Assembly (NCBI GenBank): GCA_037013685.1
Contig: CM072905.1
Span: forward strand, 4,475,491-4,539,490
Origin: Acridotheres tristis
Lineage: Eukaryota > Chordata > Aves > Passeriformes > Sturnidae
Reading direction: 5' to 3'
Length of the DNA: 64,000 bases
The translations under genes were made by a program, and so were the position numbers. This document shows positions 22,069-35,190 of this stretch, one piece after another (the stretch's first letter is position 1; every line of letters begins with the position of its first letter). The notes under the pieces are model-generated. The model did not search any database, was not told where the DNA came from, and saw only the letters and a program-made list of their open reading frames with translations.

Positions 22069-25000
22069 CTGTGAAAAAACCAAGTGCAAAGGAAAATTGT
22101 TACATTCTGGTTATGAAATATGAAATCCTTAGCTTGCAGAACACAAATTTTATTAAATATAGTAGCTAACTCTGGATGGGTTTCTTTAAGCTAGAAATAA
22201 ATAATCCAGGCTTCAGTTCTCCTCTCATTTACACTGGATTTACTCTGTAACTTTACTGATTTCAAAAGAGTAATTTCTAATTATATCTAAGTGAAGGGAT
22301 AATCAAGTCCTTAGTATGCAGCTCCAGAGGCTATCTTGCCCTTGATAGCTTTAATCAGAAAGGCTGTTTCTGAGGCTTTTATAGATCATCATTTCTTTTA
22401 TCAAGAAAGTAGTGACATGGCTGGAAAATGAAACTCGTATTTTATTTTTCTTTAATTGAGTGTTTCAGAATGAAAGGATTATTTTGAAGGCTGATAGCTT
22501 TCTCCTAGGCTATGCTGGTTTAAATCAGGAACTTCAATGTAAATGACTCAGCAGGAAAAGCATTGCAGTGATATCACAGTTTGGGGGAGACAATTAAAGC
22601 TCTTTTAGGTGTTACCACACATCATCCTCTGAACTCTCCTGCAGACGGGTAACACAGAAAGTTCAAATATGACCTCTTGCTTTGTGTAATTTGACTTTGG
22701 AGCAGCACAGAACTATCCAAGCTGTACCAGAGGTAGCAGAGACAGAACAGTTAGAGTGGCAGGGAGCTTTGCAAATATTAATTTACCTGGTGTGTTAAAG
22801 CTACATTATTCCAGAACCTGCCACTGCTCAGGCAAAACTGAGCAGTTACCTCTCCAAATGGCAGTGCAGACGTATTGAAACTTGCTGAGGGAGAGCAACT
22901 TTTGAGAAATACTTCCCCATTCATTGGTGCTGCAGTAAATGCAAACATACAGCATGATCTTGTTAGAGCAGCGAGTGCCAGTCGGATTTACTGCTGCTGC
23001 TCTCCTGGACTGGGACAGGGCATTTTTCAGGGTGTTCCAGGTATAAAATTCTTCTCATTACAAATATTAAAAAAAAAAAAAAGAAATGAAAAGTGTCCCA
23101 TGTCTACTTATCCCTTACAATCAACATGAATAGACAATCTGATTAGAATAATTGAGAAGAATTTGTTGAACTAAGAAATCCAATCACATTTTTAGTACTA
23201 ACAATAAAGGCCTAACCTGAACATAGAAATCTCACAAAAAAGAGTGCAAGAATGAATTCTACCTTCTGGTTTAAGCAATGCCTAGATATTGCAGGGATCC
23301 AGTGTGAATAGTGTGTGGTCTTCTAGTACATATGCCATATGTGGTGGACTCCTGAGTGAATTACAGCTGCGGTTTCGGCTCCAGTGCTGAAGTTTCGAGC
23401 CTTTGTGGTTTTAAGTCAGACCCTTTAATGTTACTTTAACAAATGTTACTTCAACGTAGTCTTTTGTGGTTATGCAATTATATAGTTGGTAGCCACCAGC
23501 TAATGGGGAATGGAAGCTTCTAATATTTGAGATGTGAATCACAGTCACTTTATAGAACATCAGGGATACATATATAATAAGTCGTATTGAAATGTCATCT
23601 GCCTTTGGCCAGAGGATTGCTTACTTAAAAATATACTCAAAAGTAAAATTCAGTTTTCCATACTGTTTTCTCCACCATGAACTGCTTTCCACTGCAGGAA
23701 CATTGCTGAACAGAGAGGGCTGCACCAGGAATTCCTTTTGGGAGATGACTCTGTTGCATATTTGCCAGTGCCACACCATCCCATGCAGGCTTTATTGATT
23801 TGTCAGACCCATGCAGGCTGTGTCCCTGAAATGAGAGGCACTCCTGCCCCTGGCCTTTGTCCCACCTAACGAGAATCAAATAGTCTGCACAACCTCTAGT
23901 GAGGAGATTATTTGCATCAGAGATTAATATGCTCTGTGCATTAATTTGCATAGCAGGGCAGCAGGCCCCTCTCACCAGGAGAAATGATGTGCTCCATACT
24001 CAGAGGCCAACAGGCTTCAGGGTGGCACATCAGAAGATAAAAGTCTGGCTTTAGGGCACTTGAGCCATGGCCATGTGACCCAAAGCACTGAGCTAACTCT
24101 TCTCATTCAATTACATTAGCTTTCCTTTGAAGGGGTAACTTTTCCTTGGCAGACTGCACCATGTATTGTGTGGCTGTTCCACTCATAATTGTATGGCAGC
24201 TCAGCTGGCATCTGTCCTCCCATGGGCAGCAGAAACCCCCAGAGCTGTCACGGGCACCACAGTGTGCTGTGGCTGATGTGGTAAAAATCCAGTGCTCTGT
24301 TCCTGCCTGATCCAAATGAAATTTGTGTTGCTGGGTGATTTGGTAGGTCATGGATGAGTTGTGACTGCAGAAACACAGGCAAGGCAAGACACTCCATTAA
24401 TATCTAATCTCCTACATACGTGATTTGAGCAGCACTTGGCACTGATACACAGAAGTTAGGAAGGTAATGGTGTCACATGAACACCTGTGAGGGACATCAC
24501 AAGGGACACAGTCACCACTAAGGCTTTTCCTGCAGTGGCTCCTGCTGTGCTGACTCGATCAGTTTTGCCTCATATCTTTCTCTCTTCTACAAGGCAGAGG
24601 AAAGAAAGATCCCCAGTTTTACAGGCCAGAAGGAAACAGAGCAGACTGATGTGTAAGGCTCAGCAGCCCCCACATTTTAATATTCTTTCGAAAAAGAACT
24701 ATTAAGTCTTTATGAGCTGCTTTTATGTGGAACCTTTTCTTTTCTCTGTGGACCAAAGAAGAAGAAATGAGAAATAGAGGACCTTGAAGCTAAAGCATCT
24801 TATGCCTTCTGTGAAACAGCTGGAAAACTCTGTTTTGGGGAATTCTTGCCCAGTCAGCAGTGCAGTGGAAGAAGTGAGCTGAATCTGCTACAGCACAAGA
24901 TGTGCTCTCCAAAGAAAGAGATTCAAGTTCAGTGCTTTGGCATTTTCCACAACAGGCTTTTGCTGCACCACAGCAATAGGACAGTCTCCTGCATTTTTCC

Positions 25001-25505
25001 AAGTATCAAAAGGAAAAAGATGCCCCTCACATGGGAAAATCTATCCAGACCTTTCACGAAGCTGTGAAGGAGTCAGACCTTGAGTAGGACCATCTGCAAT
25101 GAGGATCTGCATAAATCCCCATCACAGAACCAGCAATTATCCTTGTGACAATGCAGAGAGATGTTTTTTGCATCTCCTGTCACACTCCAGCCTTGCTGTG
25201 TCATGTGCAATTTCTCTTGGTTCTGTGCTTTAAAGAACATCATCTTGCAAAGAGGCTTGTAGACACATAGTGGATAACTGTGGGCCTTGCTCTCTGCTTT
25301 GCATTTCAATAACGATGGCTACAGTGAATGCTTTAAGCGCCCTGCTCCCTCTGTAACTTGTACACCGTTATAGGGAGTGTTGTTGCCAAAGCCATCATGT
25401 GATTTATTGACTCTCCACTGGGACAAGGGGGAAAACAGATACAACTTTGTGATTTTATTATAAGGAGACTGGGTTAATATTTCTAGGTGAAGCAAGCTAC
25501 TATAC
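22069..25505. other. ANKFN1 intron 12
   Basis: AT-rich intron with an old repeat relic at 22215 and a poly-A run near 23070-23083. No exon or gene seen. Confidence 0.8.
22215..22285 (+). repeat. Degenerate ancient repeat, partly palindromic
   Basis: 'ctcctctcatttacactgga' followed by 'actgatttcaaaagagtaat' matches the pattern of the relic at 10970, including the half resembling attgacttcaatggagt. Confidence 0.4.
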
Positions 25506-25674
25506 CGAGTTCAAACATCTGAAGAGGGAGGTTAAGAAATCCTGAGTGTGGGGTGTAAGGATTATTCTGTCCTGGGGCAGTGCAGACGTCGTCTGAGGCG
25601 GGGAGCAGGAGAAGAAAGGAGACATTGTGACCCAGTTCCAACACCTCCTGTGTGTACAGACGGAAGTGCTTAGC
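25506..25674 (-). CDS. ANKFN1: ANKFN1 window exon 12
   Basis: The 169-nt exon encodes residues 498-553 and one base of a Val codon. It reads AKHFRLYTQEVLELGHNVSF, LLLLPASDDVCTAPGQNN, then PYTPHSGFLNLPLQMFEL. The acceptor is CTGTACAG and the donor is CTCG/GTATAG. Entry phase is 0 and exit phase is 1. The hydrophobic run FLLLLPASDDVC is a buried strand rather than a membrane segment, given its length and the surrounding polar residues. A poly-G/(GGT)n tract lies about 140 bp upstream of this exon in transcript sense. Confidence 0.95.
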
Positions 25675-27475
25675 CTGTACAGGGACACGCGCGGGGGAAG
25701 GAATAGGAGAGAATTACAACATGGCACTTATATAAACAACACCCCAAATGATATAAAACATTAAAGAAAATTTGCACAACATCAAGCTCGGAATTTTTAT
25801 AAAACGTAAATATTTGGGGCGGGGGGGGGGGGTGGTGGTGGTGGCTAAATGTGGGTTCATGTCACTACATAAAATAAAGATTTAAAGCTGCAATGTTCCA
25901 CATTAAAACAACACACACAGGCACAACCCCCCTGAAAACAACATTTATGTTTCTTATTAGGCAGAAAATGATCACATGCCATGTGCTTTTCAAGATTATG
26001 ATTGCATAATTATGTGAAAACATGAAAATGGATTCAATTAAAAACCTTTAAGATTCAATTTAGGGTTGGTTAAGAGAAATATGCAGCTCTCCCTCAACAC
26101 AGCACTGAAAAGGTTTAACAAGTGCTGCAGCAAGAGAAAACGGCCCAGGCAGAAGTGGCCTGGGGCTGCTCAGAGCAGCTGCTGCAGAACTGCCTTCTGC
26201 CCTCACTGTGCCCCAGTGCCACTGTCCCTGCTCCTGGTTACCACAAAAATAATAAAAATACATAAGTAAATCCGTGGAATTTAAAATGCGATTCATTAAC
26301 ATAAAAATTTGGTGATGAGCCATCAGACCGTTTGCATCTGTGTTTAACTGCAAGGTCATGTTGATGTCTATCTCTCAGGCACAATAGAGGAGCTCAGATG
26401 CTTGGCTGAGCTGCAGCCTCAGGAACGTATTGCACCGTGATTCCAATATTTTATTCCCTAGCTCTAAAAGAAAAAAACACAGTTGCACAAAAGGTATAAC
26501 CTCCAAGCAAGTGCAACAACATAGAGACCTGTACAGAGCCCTATTGAATTAGAGTGACTGACCACAAGGCAGCACACCATCTGTCTTAATTTTGGATTTA
26601 CTTGAGCCTTACTTGGCTCTTCCCAGGCTAGAAGGTGAAGCACTGATGGATTCCTTTCTAAAAGCAAAGCCTAAACCTTTCAAAATCAAGAAATGTAGAA
26701 CCAGATTAATTTATTTTAAGACTACATCTTTCTAGCTGCACAAACAGACCTTGAAGTGAATATAAAGATGATTTACTTCTACTTTAAGACCTCTTTACCC
26801 TTGCAGACCAAAATAAAATGGAATTCATGTAAACAAGAAACAAACTTCTTAGCTTATTTTTTCATGGATCTTTCACATCATAGATTATTCTCCCTGACTT
26901 TATTTATTCACATATGCATTTCTTGTACCTAAATGTAAAGCCAGCAGCCAGACACCTCTCCTCACCCACAGCAATCTGGAGGTCTGGGACTTTGTGTTTT
27001 AGAAGGGATACATTCATCTGTGTGCAATAGAACAGCAAAATGCTGTATCTTTACCAGGCCTTTCCTACAGCCTCACTCGAAACAGAAACACTCCCAGAGA
27101 ACAGTCACTTGCTGTGCTTGCCTGCAAAAATGCCTTTTTCTTTGTCAGCTTGGTAAAGGTGCTCAAAACTATTATTTTAATGCAAAAATGCTTATTTGCA
27201 CCTGCCTGAATTTGCACAAATAAGCTAAAAGATGAAAAAAATAGCAAGTAGTTGAAATTTGTCTCTTAATCCTTGAATGTTTGCATGTCCAGGACAAGAA
27301 CTGTTTTACTGAAGATGTTCCCCCTTAGAATAATGGAATACAAAACTTCTTTGCTTTGCTTTTCTTGCAACCCTGACATTGAATCGCTGCTTTTCAGCGG
27401 CACAGTTTGCAGCTTTTTGTTGCATTCTTAAGAATGGGGTTTTAAAAAGGTGATAAATCCCACAAAGGCAAATAC
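25675..27475. other. ANKFN1 intron 11
   Basis: AT-rich, with a poly-G/(GGT)n tract near its 3' end in transcript sense and no other recognised element. Confidence 0.8.
25816..25844 (+). repeat. Poly-G and (GGT)n tract, possible G-quadruplex
   Basis: A run of thirteen or so G is followed by four GGT units. In the ANKFN1 transcript this is a C-rich tract about 140 nt before exon 12. Confidence 0.9.
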
Positions 27476-27626
27476 CTGATGCAGAGGTAGATTGATCTGT
27501 TTGAGGAGAGCTTTCACTGCCGTCTGGAGCTCATACAAGAACAATTGAGTAGGGCAGTCTGAAGTATGATCCATACTTTCCATGGATTCTGAGCCAGAAA
27601 GTGTTTGGATCCATTCCCACTCATCT
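27476..27626 (-). CDS. ANKFN1: ANKFN1 window exon 11
   Basis: This 151-nt exon completes the Lys codon and encodes residues 447-497: KDEWEWIQTLSGSESMES, then MDHTSDCPTQLFLYELQTAV, then KALLKQINLPLHQ. The acceptor is CATACAG and the donor is CAG/GTATTT. Entry phase is 2 and exit phase is 0. DEWEWIQ and LFLYELQTAVKALLKQIN are conserved in ANKFN1 orthologues as I recall them. The C-terminal half looks like a long helix. Confidence 0.95.
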
Positions 27627-28986
27627 CTGTATGTTGAGTCAAGTTAAAATTAGAAATATAACAACAGTTCAATGCACAAGCAGGAATTCGGTGTATGTGC
27701 ATTTGGGATCTGTTGATCGTTTAATCCTCATATACCAAAACATTCTAAACTTGTGCAATCTTGATTGGACTTTGAAAAGTTTTATTTTTCTAGCACATGT
27801 ACATCAGGCTAAAGATTCCTCTGAAGTCCAACTGCCTTTGAAATATTTCAGTAAGACTTCTTGTTTTTTCTCTTTCACATTCTTCATTCCCTATCTGCCA
27901 CAATATTTTAAAAAACATGCACTGGAAATTGCTGCAATTAGCAGGAAGTTTGATCTCTTTGAAGGACTATCTTCTACTCACAACAACCAAAGAACTTCCT
28001 GCTTTCCTCCACATGTCTCTATTTGAGACCTGATAAACATGGGAATCATACTTCTGGATCCAATCTCTAATTCACCCTGCCCAGTATTCAGTCTTGAATA
28101 GCAGCCAGCATCAAGCATTAAAAAAAAGAATGTACAGGAAACCCCGCTACAAGACAAGTAATAGTTGTGGTATAATCTGCTGCTAAATAAAGATCTGATC
28201 TTAAACTTCAAGAGTTGGGATTGTTATAAACTCTTAAGCCTTAGCCTTTATATTCCTTCCAACATTGTTGTTAGTATTCACTGCTACATTCTGGATATCC
28301 TTGTTGTCTATGTAAATATCCAGTTCTTTTTTCCTCATGCAAAATTCTCAGCTGGTTGCTGAAATGATATGGGATTAAAAAGCTCCAGAAAAAGGTCAAT
28401 AAAATGTGTTGCCCACTAGGCAAGGACCAGGCAGTACAAACAGGGCCCTTGCCAATGGATAAGTGAAGCAAGGGGAAAATGGCTTTCCCACAGCACAGCA
28501 GTTTTCAATTGCTGTGTGTTTGCTGTGGTTTAGGGTGAAAAAAACCAGATATCACATAAGAGAATCAACAGAAAAATTCCTCACACCAACACCCCATGGT
28601 CAGTGAAAATCCACGGAGAGGTGGCACTGAACCCACTGAAGGCTGTCAGGGCTGCAGGCTACAATCTTCTGAACAGGTCATTACCCCTGTGCAGAACTGG
28701 AATAACCATGGAATACCATCCTTAGAAACCAATGGGCCTCTATCAGTGTGTTCAGGGTAGGATTTCAGACTGCTGGGAAAACTCAGGTGCACCAAGCAGG
28801 GCTCTCTGGGATGGCACACACTGGAGCCAAACCCTTCTGCCACACACCAGAGCCAAACTGTGCTGCCACCTACAATTTTGCAACGGCAGAATTGCCTTGG
28901 CATTAACAGTTGATCAATTGTTTCAAACTTAAAACAACCATTATCTCTCTCTCTCTCTGTGTAAGTGTATCTGTGTATTCACTTAC
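27627..28986. other. ANKFN1 intron 10
   Basis: AT-rich, with a (CT)n tract at 28943-28959 close to the splice donor. Nothing else recognised. Confidence 0.8.
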
Positions 28987-29153
28987 TTGGAGACGTTGCT
29001 GTTGTCCCGGATTTTGACGTGACACAGGACATTGGGCAGCTTCTGCAACACGAGCACTTTGATCTGATCCACAGAGCTGCAGAGTTTAAGGTAACCCAGA
29101 TACAAGCCGGGAGGGAGGCGCTGCTGACTTCGTTTGTGATAGGAAAGTATGTC
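28987..29153 (-). CDS. ANKFN1: ANKFN1 window exon 10: LYLGYLKLCSSVDQ core motif
   Basis: The exon has 167 nt and encodes residues 392-446 plus two bases of a Lys codon. It reads DILSYHKRSQQRLPPG, LYLGYLKLCSSVDQIKVLV, then LQKLPNVLCHVKIRDNSNVS. The 'SSVDQIKVLV..KLPN.L.HVKIRDN' run resembles a ubiquitin-like/RA-type fold, which has been proposed for this family; that assignment is from memory, not tested here. The acceptor is AAAACAG and the donor is CCAA/GTAAGT. A (CT)n tract sits about 25 nt into the next intron. Confidence 0.96.
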
Positions 29154-31220
29154 CTGTTTTAAGGGGAACAGTCCTACATAAAAATCTCATATTTTTTTCC
29201 ACATAAGCAGAAGAGTTTAGGAGCAAAAAGCAACAAATGTTTTTACAGCCGTTGTTCCCAATTCAAAAAGCATTTAAGCACATGCTTAAGCATATGAATA
29301 ATCTCTGGTAGTTTGGGTGCGCTTGGACAGCTTCTCACTTAAAGCCATACACAGGATCTCTAAGGTCTCCATGTCATGCAGGAATTGGCTCTGACAACCT
29401 GAGGTTTCAGTCTTCTGCAACTGTGGTGTTTAACCTGGCTTAAATAACCCACAGCTCTGCCTCCTGTCTGATCATTTCAGTGCTGAGCCGGGTCAGGGAA
29501 CTGACTCTTCTGAAAAACAACCTGGGAAAAGGAGCAGTTGTTTTTCAGCCCAGCTGTTCCCTGGTTGGGGTTTGGTTCGTGGCTACACGGAGGGAGCAGA
29601 GCAGCACTGGGGAAGAGCTGGGAGAAAGGGGCTGCAGGAGCCAGGACTGTCCCCAAGGAGATCCCAGCCCACATCTCTCCAAAACCTGCTCTGTATCACC
29701 TGCTGTCAACAGGAAGATCTCTCTCAGCACGGGCGTTGGTAGTTTGCAAAATTGAATTAGTGGCAGCGTTTTCTGAACAAATATCTTTATCAGCAAAGAG
29801 AGCTCTAGAAGAAATTAGTATTGATGATGACTTTGCTGAGGCCAGGAGACATTTTTAGAGCTATGTATAGCAGTTCTCCAAAACTACCTGAAAAATGATG
29901 TCTGCTGCCATCCATCCTGAGAAATGTGTGCTTCTGCAGTGGGTGAGGATTAAGACACCTGGCCCTATGCCTTTACTCTTGGAACCATCAGATTATCTGC
30001 CAGTGCTATGCTTGGCTCTGACCAGTGCAATTAGACCCTCATTTTCACAAGCACTTCATGAACAAAATACCCACTTGATGATTAAACAAGTAATAGAAGA
30101 AAGGGTGGGCATTAGATAGGAATGTGTAAACCATTAGGGGAACATTTTTTCCACTAGGATCTCTGTGGAAATCTGATCAGGCCTGTATTTGGCTTTTCCT
30201 AATATAAAACTTTTGCCCAGATTGACAATTTTCTGCACCTTTAACACATTGTAATACATTAAACCTAGCATAGATCAGGTAAGTTTTATTGTCTTTTGGA
30301 AACTTTTTAACGTTCCTAGAACCTGGTAACATATATTTTGATTGCCTGTCACTTCCCGGTATGAAAAGCAGAGTCTGTGCCCAAGAAAGTGCCTCTAATT
30401 CAAAAATTAACCACAGCAACCATCATCCCACGGACAGTGCCAATGAAGGGACTAAGACAATGATTTATCTTGTATTTTGGGTAATTGTGCAGCAGTTTTA
30501 GGGAGATTGGCTGTTGTTACCTACAGAAAACCTGTATTAAAAGTGAACTGTCTCTGTTTAATGTGAGTTCCAAGGTAACTCCTGAAAGGCTGAATCCCCA
30601 TGGCTCTCAGGGATGGTAATTGAGCTGAGTGTGCCAAGCAGCTTCTGAGATCAGCCCTCACCTTGGCATTTTTCTAATTGCAAGTCTATGAACATGTGAT
30701 GCAGGAATTAAAGGAGGGTTATGGTCAGTGAAGGATTCTTTAGTGGCTATACCAGGCTCTAAGGAACCTTGAACCCCACAGAACAAGTTTATTAAGTAGA
30801 ACAGTAAAGTTTAAAACCTAGATTTAGTTTTCAAGGTTGGATGGAAAAATCTTACGGAGTGTAGAAATTCTAAGTGTCTGTATAGGTGCTTAAGAACATC
30901 CCAGAGAATTTTAAAGCTTTTTTATATCCCTTGGTACAAAATTCCATAGCCTGGTTTCCCGAAATCGATAGAAACTACTATTCTCTGCTAGGACTTTGAA
31001 GTAATTTCTTTAGAATGTCATGGATATTTTGCATATTAAGGATCTGATCCCAGACCCACTGGAAGTAATATAAGTCTTTGCTCTCCATGGGAGCCTTGCC
31101 ATTAATTTTATTGGGCACTGGACTAAGGCCTGAAATTCTACAAAACGCTTCCAAAAATCAGGGCTCTGGCACAGGCTTTACAAAGGCAAATAACACACAG
31201 TAAGAGAAGCAAAGCACTAC
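29154..31220. other. ANKFN1 intron 9
   Basis: Contains an old repeat relic at 31038-31135 near the donor of exon 9. No other feature recognised. Confidence 0.8.
31038..31135 (+). repeat. Degenerate ancient repeat ('gatctgatccca...ccatgggag' type)
   Basis: 'aaggatctgatcccagaccc', 'ctctccatgggagccttgcc' and 'actggactaaggcctga' resemble an old amniote repeat with alternating 'caatgggag' and 'ggatcaggccc' blocks. Confidence 0.4.
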
Positions 31221-31436
31221 CTGGATTGTTATAAGCAAGATGTCTAATGCTGTTGGCTCCTCTGGAGTTGAAAGGGATTTCCTCTGGCTTTGTAGTTTGG
31301 ATACCTGCATCCATTTGCCATTAAAAAATGAGTACAGACTCTCCACTTCTCTTACAGTAACTATCAGCATATTGCCATGTCGATCCTTGATTGGCTCATA
31401 AAAAACTCTGCCCAAGTTGTGAGTTCCCAGCAAATT
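31221..31436 (-). CDS. ANKFN1: ANKFN1 window exon 9: conserved core
   Basis: This 216-nt exon (72 codons, phase 0 at both ends) encodes residues 320-391. It starts NLLGTHNLGRVFYEPIKDRH, includes GNMLIVTVREVESLYSFFNG and KWMQVSKLQSQRKS, and ends TPEEPTALDILLITIQ. The acceptor is TTTTCTAG and the donor is CAG/GTAGTG. The frame continues a short way past the donor by chance. The GRVFYEPIKDRHGN block and the FFNGKWMQ.SKLQSQRKS block are ANKFN1 hallmarks. Confidence 0.96.
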
Positions 31437-34400
31437 CTAGAAAACAAATATAAAATGAAAGTTATGTGTCACATATCAGGAAAGCATTGTTTGAAACACA
31501 ACTTTGTGCTCATTGACATCAGTCCTATTGACTTCACTAAGAATGAGACACTCTGTTTCTCCAACCCTTGCCTTACAGTTGTATCATTTAGTGCCAAAAG
31601 GAAATGCTTTTCCTTAGGTTGTGCTTGTGGATTGAATTGTGGATCCTCTGATGCATTTGGTCCAGTAGTGTTTACTCCAATGTTTAATGGAGAACCTCAG
31701 AAAGTCTATTATGACCCAATGCCTTCGTAAAAGGCAGATTAATTCACCTATTTACTGCAAAGAAATCCACTTATTTAGGCCAAATTTCCTAGTTTTTCCC
31801 AGTCATGTAAAGATGAAGGATGAAATTTTTGAAAGCACTCTTTGGTCTGCTGGTGATTCCTTTGATTTGAACTTCCTTAAGAGCTGGGTGCTTATCTGAA
31901 CCTTCCCAGAACCAAATGTCAGAGATCATGTAAAATTCTTCCTCTTTCCCCAAATCATTCATAACAGACACTTTAAATATTTTCTTGCTATGTTCATTAA
32001 CTATAATCTCCATTCTCTGTTCTCAGTTTTTAAATTATTCAGATTATTTTCAGCAACAAAAGCAAGAGACCCTCATGTTTGTGCTGAATGTAAATAATTC
32101 TGGAGCTAAACTGTGGAGTGTGTTTGTGAAGCACAGGATTTCAAGAGAACACGAACCCTTTTACTTCAGATACCAAGAATGTGCTAGACAAAACAGGCAG
32201 AAACCAACAAAACTACCAAGGCAAAGCTCTCCAGGAAAATATGTGAGGATTAAAGAAAAGTAATTTTAAAAGACTCCACATAAAATACATATTTTGGTTA
32301 AAATCCCTTTCTTCACACAGTAAGGCATCTGCTTATAGGTGCAAACACACTCAATCCAGTGACCAGCCACTGAAGAGATTCCCAGATGTCTAGAAGAAAA
32401 ATGCCTAACATTTAAAATATGCTCATTACTTTGTGATTTTTCAAGAGACCTACAGTAAGCTGGATAGGGAGAAGGGTAGTGTAAAATGAAGACTTGAATT
32501 CACAATGAAGCACATTGTATCTTTAGGGAAGTGCTGTACATTAACTTAATGACATTGTAAACTGAGAAATTACACTGAAATTAATTATCTGCACTTAGCA
32601 GGCAATATTTACTTATCAACTTTAATATTATTAAATTGTTTATAAACTCTCAGAAGTCAGCACAGTGCCTGGGTTTGGATGGCATAAGTTGTCGATTTTA
32701 CCTTTGTGGATCTCTTTCCAGGGCAGACTCTTGGTGTCAATACAGCCCCTCTCCTCTGCCTTTTTAAACTGCTCTGCCTTTTGGGGTTTGTCTCCTTCTC
32801 TGACTGACTCTGGGTGTCTTGAGTGCACATTTTTTGCTAATCCCTGTGTCTCCAGCTGGGGCAGATCCTGGCAGGAGTACTTAGCATTTAATTGTCATTA
32901 ATCACTGCAGCATGTCAATGTGCCCAGATGAAAACAAACAGTTCTTTACTGTCACCATGTTGTGAATGATATTCCAGCACAGGGAATGGGGGACCTACTA
33001 ATATCAATATGAGACTAATTCATACCCTAAAAACGTTTTGTGTCTGCTTAGCTTATTACCCCATCACTTGTGCTTTGTTTCCTTTAGTTGTCTGGTGGTA
33101 ACAACAGGCAAAGTTGCAGTTCCTGTTGTCTCTGAATTTACTGATCTAGTCCCTGAGCAGCTGTGTCATCACTGATCTTTTCCATTCTGTCCTAAATTCC
33201 TGCAGAGTCAGTCTATTAACTGCCTCAATAAAAAGTATTCAACCATATAAACTTTATTGAGATCCCTCCACTGGTGGGTCCCACTGGGCCACACACCATT
33301 AGAGGGTGGCAGTTGGTGACAATCTCTGTGTCCCTCAGGGGCCAAACAAACAGAGCAGACATTTAGGGCAATACATTTGGCAAAACTTCAGCAGGGCACC
33401 ATATACACCACTTGGGAATATTTGCTGTGTCTCTGTGTTCCAAGCTCTGCACTTTGCATCTCTGGGAGCAAATAAAAGCACGATGCACTGGGAATGTTGG
33501 GGATGTCCCAGTGCAGTTCTCTGTTCAAGGGGATCTGCATGGGGGGATGGACCTGAGCTAACCAAGTGTGTGCTACCTGAGCTGAGCCAACCCCACTGGC
33601 AGAATACCCAGCAGATATAGTTAAAACTTTCCCTACTGACAGCTCCAAGGACTGACAAGCAGCTGCTGCTTAACACAGGTGGTCCTCCAATAAAAGTGCA
33701 GCAGGCTGGCATTGATATATTTCGGGGCACTTTTGGGAAATCAGTCCAGACAGGTGGTTGCCCAGGAAGGCTGCTCTCCTGCACAGCATGCTCAGCAAAA
33801 GGTGTAAAACAAACCCCACATGCGTGTTGTTAACAATGGTCCCACAGTGTGTGGCTCTCCCAGCTGCTGCAGACCAGGTCATGGTGCTGACACAGCCCCT
33901 GGGGCGAGGTGTGGCCAGCACAGTGCCCAGCAATGAGGATCTGCAGGAATGCCAGGAGTGCACCATGGATTTTCTGGGAAGCTGTGCTGACTTCAACAAA
34001 AGAAGAAAGTGAAGCCTGGATATACTTTTTCTGTAACAACCATGCACACAGCTTTTTGAAAATGTATTTTCCCACAAAAGTAACTATTTTAATGAAAGTG
34101 TCTGCCTGCCATCTAGAGATTTCATGTTGTCGTGAAACCCAGCTTCAAAGCTTTACAATAAGGGTAGAAATGCTCTGCTGGAGAAAGTATAATTTCTGTT
34201 TGCATAACTGAGACACAGAAGGATTTCTGTTCAGTACTACTCAGGTTGCATCTGTAGCAGACATTGGAACAGAACAGAGTTTAAATGCTTCATTAATAGA
34301 TTAATGGCTAATAATGAATAGGCCTATAAGAGGCTTTTGAGCAGAAAATATTAGGATTATAACTTTGAATCTGCAAACTCACAGTCTTTTCTATAGTCAT

Positions 34401-34646
34401 TATTTACCAGTTCATGTCTGTTTCTTCATCTGTTTTTTTGTTCTTTCTCTTGTTTGTTTCCTTTGTTATTCCTTCTCTGAACTTTTAATGTAACTCCTTC
34501 CTTCCTGGCAGGAGAGGCTCAGTGCCTGATTTCCCTGGAGATGAGAATGCTACTCCAAAGAACAGTCCTAGGGACAGCTGGCAGCTCTGTCCCTTGACGA
34601 TCAGAAAGTCACTGAGCTAAGAGCCCCAAATACACCATGGACCCAC
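31437..34646. other. ANKFN1 intron 8
   Basis: AT-rich. Frames such as 33335-33784 show no family resemblance or coding character. A small piece near 31514-31535 ('cattgacatcagtcctattg') looks like another old repeat relic. Confidence 0.8.
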
Positions 34647-34763
34647 CTGTAGCTGTGCTGCTGCTGAAAGCATCTTCTGCCTGGCCTGCAGGGCTGTGGA
34701 TGAGGACACGGACACAGCCATGTTCTGCCTCAGCCACCTGATGTCATCCCACATGCAAGACAA
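34647..34763 (-). CDS. ANKFN1: ANKFN1 window exon 8
   Basis: Thirty-nine codons, in phase 0 at both ends, encode residues 281-319: LSCMWDDIRWLRQNMAVSVS, then SSTALQARQKMLSAAAQLQ. The acceptor is TTTTTGCAG and the donor is CAG/GTGGGT. The sequence looks helical (MWDDIRWLRQ and ALQARQKMLSAAAQLQ). The exon was missed by simple long-frame inspection because it is short, but phase and family match place it firmly between exons 7 and 9. Confidence 0.93.
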
Positions 34764-35190
34764 CTGCAAAAACACATCCACTTCAACCAGTTCTTGTTCT
34801 CAGCATTTGCAAAAGCAGAAGCGATACTAAAATGCATTCTGGACTTTTGGAAAAATCAGTAGATATTGCACAACCACAATACCAAATTTAAAACCCCTGG
34901 TTATTTCTTTAGGCTCTTGCTCTGAATGTCCATAAATCTGTAAGTTCCCACAGAGCAATCACTCATCTAGGATCATACCTTAAGAGTCAATTGTATCACT
35001 GTCAGTGGCCCAGCCAGGATTTAATCCACATGACTGGCCTGTGAAAATTGCCTTTAACATGAGTGATAAAGCATTTCATCATTCAGCTTTTTAATGACAC
35101 AATTTCATACATTGAGAATGATGAGCTAACGCCTATGCATTGTTAGCAACAAATTTGCAGAAGCAATAGATGAAATTAGGCTCCCATTAC
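34764..35190. other. ANKFN1 intron 7, shortest in the window
   Basis: A 427-bp intron. Nothing recognised inside. Confidence 0.85.

Noticed and set aside
27601..28026. 141-aa plus-strand frame overlapping exon 11
   Set aside because: It is antisense to a firmly supported ANKFN1 exon and runs mainly through intron sequence.
33335..33784. 149-aa minus-strand frame in intron 8
   Set aside because: Exons 8 and 9 already join in phase, and the peptide has no resemblance to ANKFN1 or another family.
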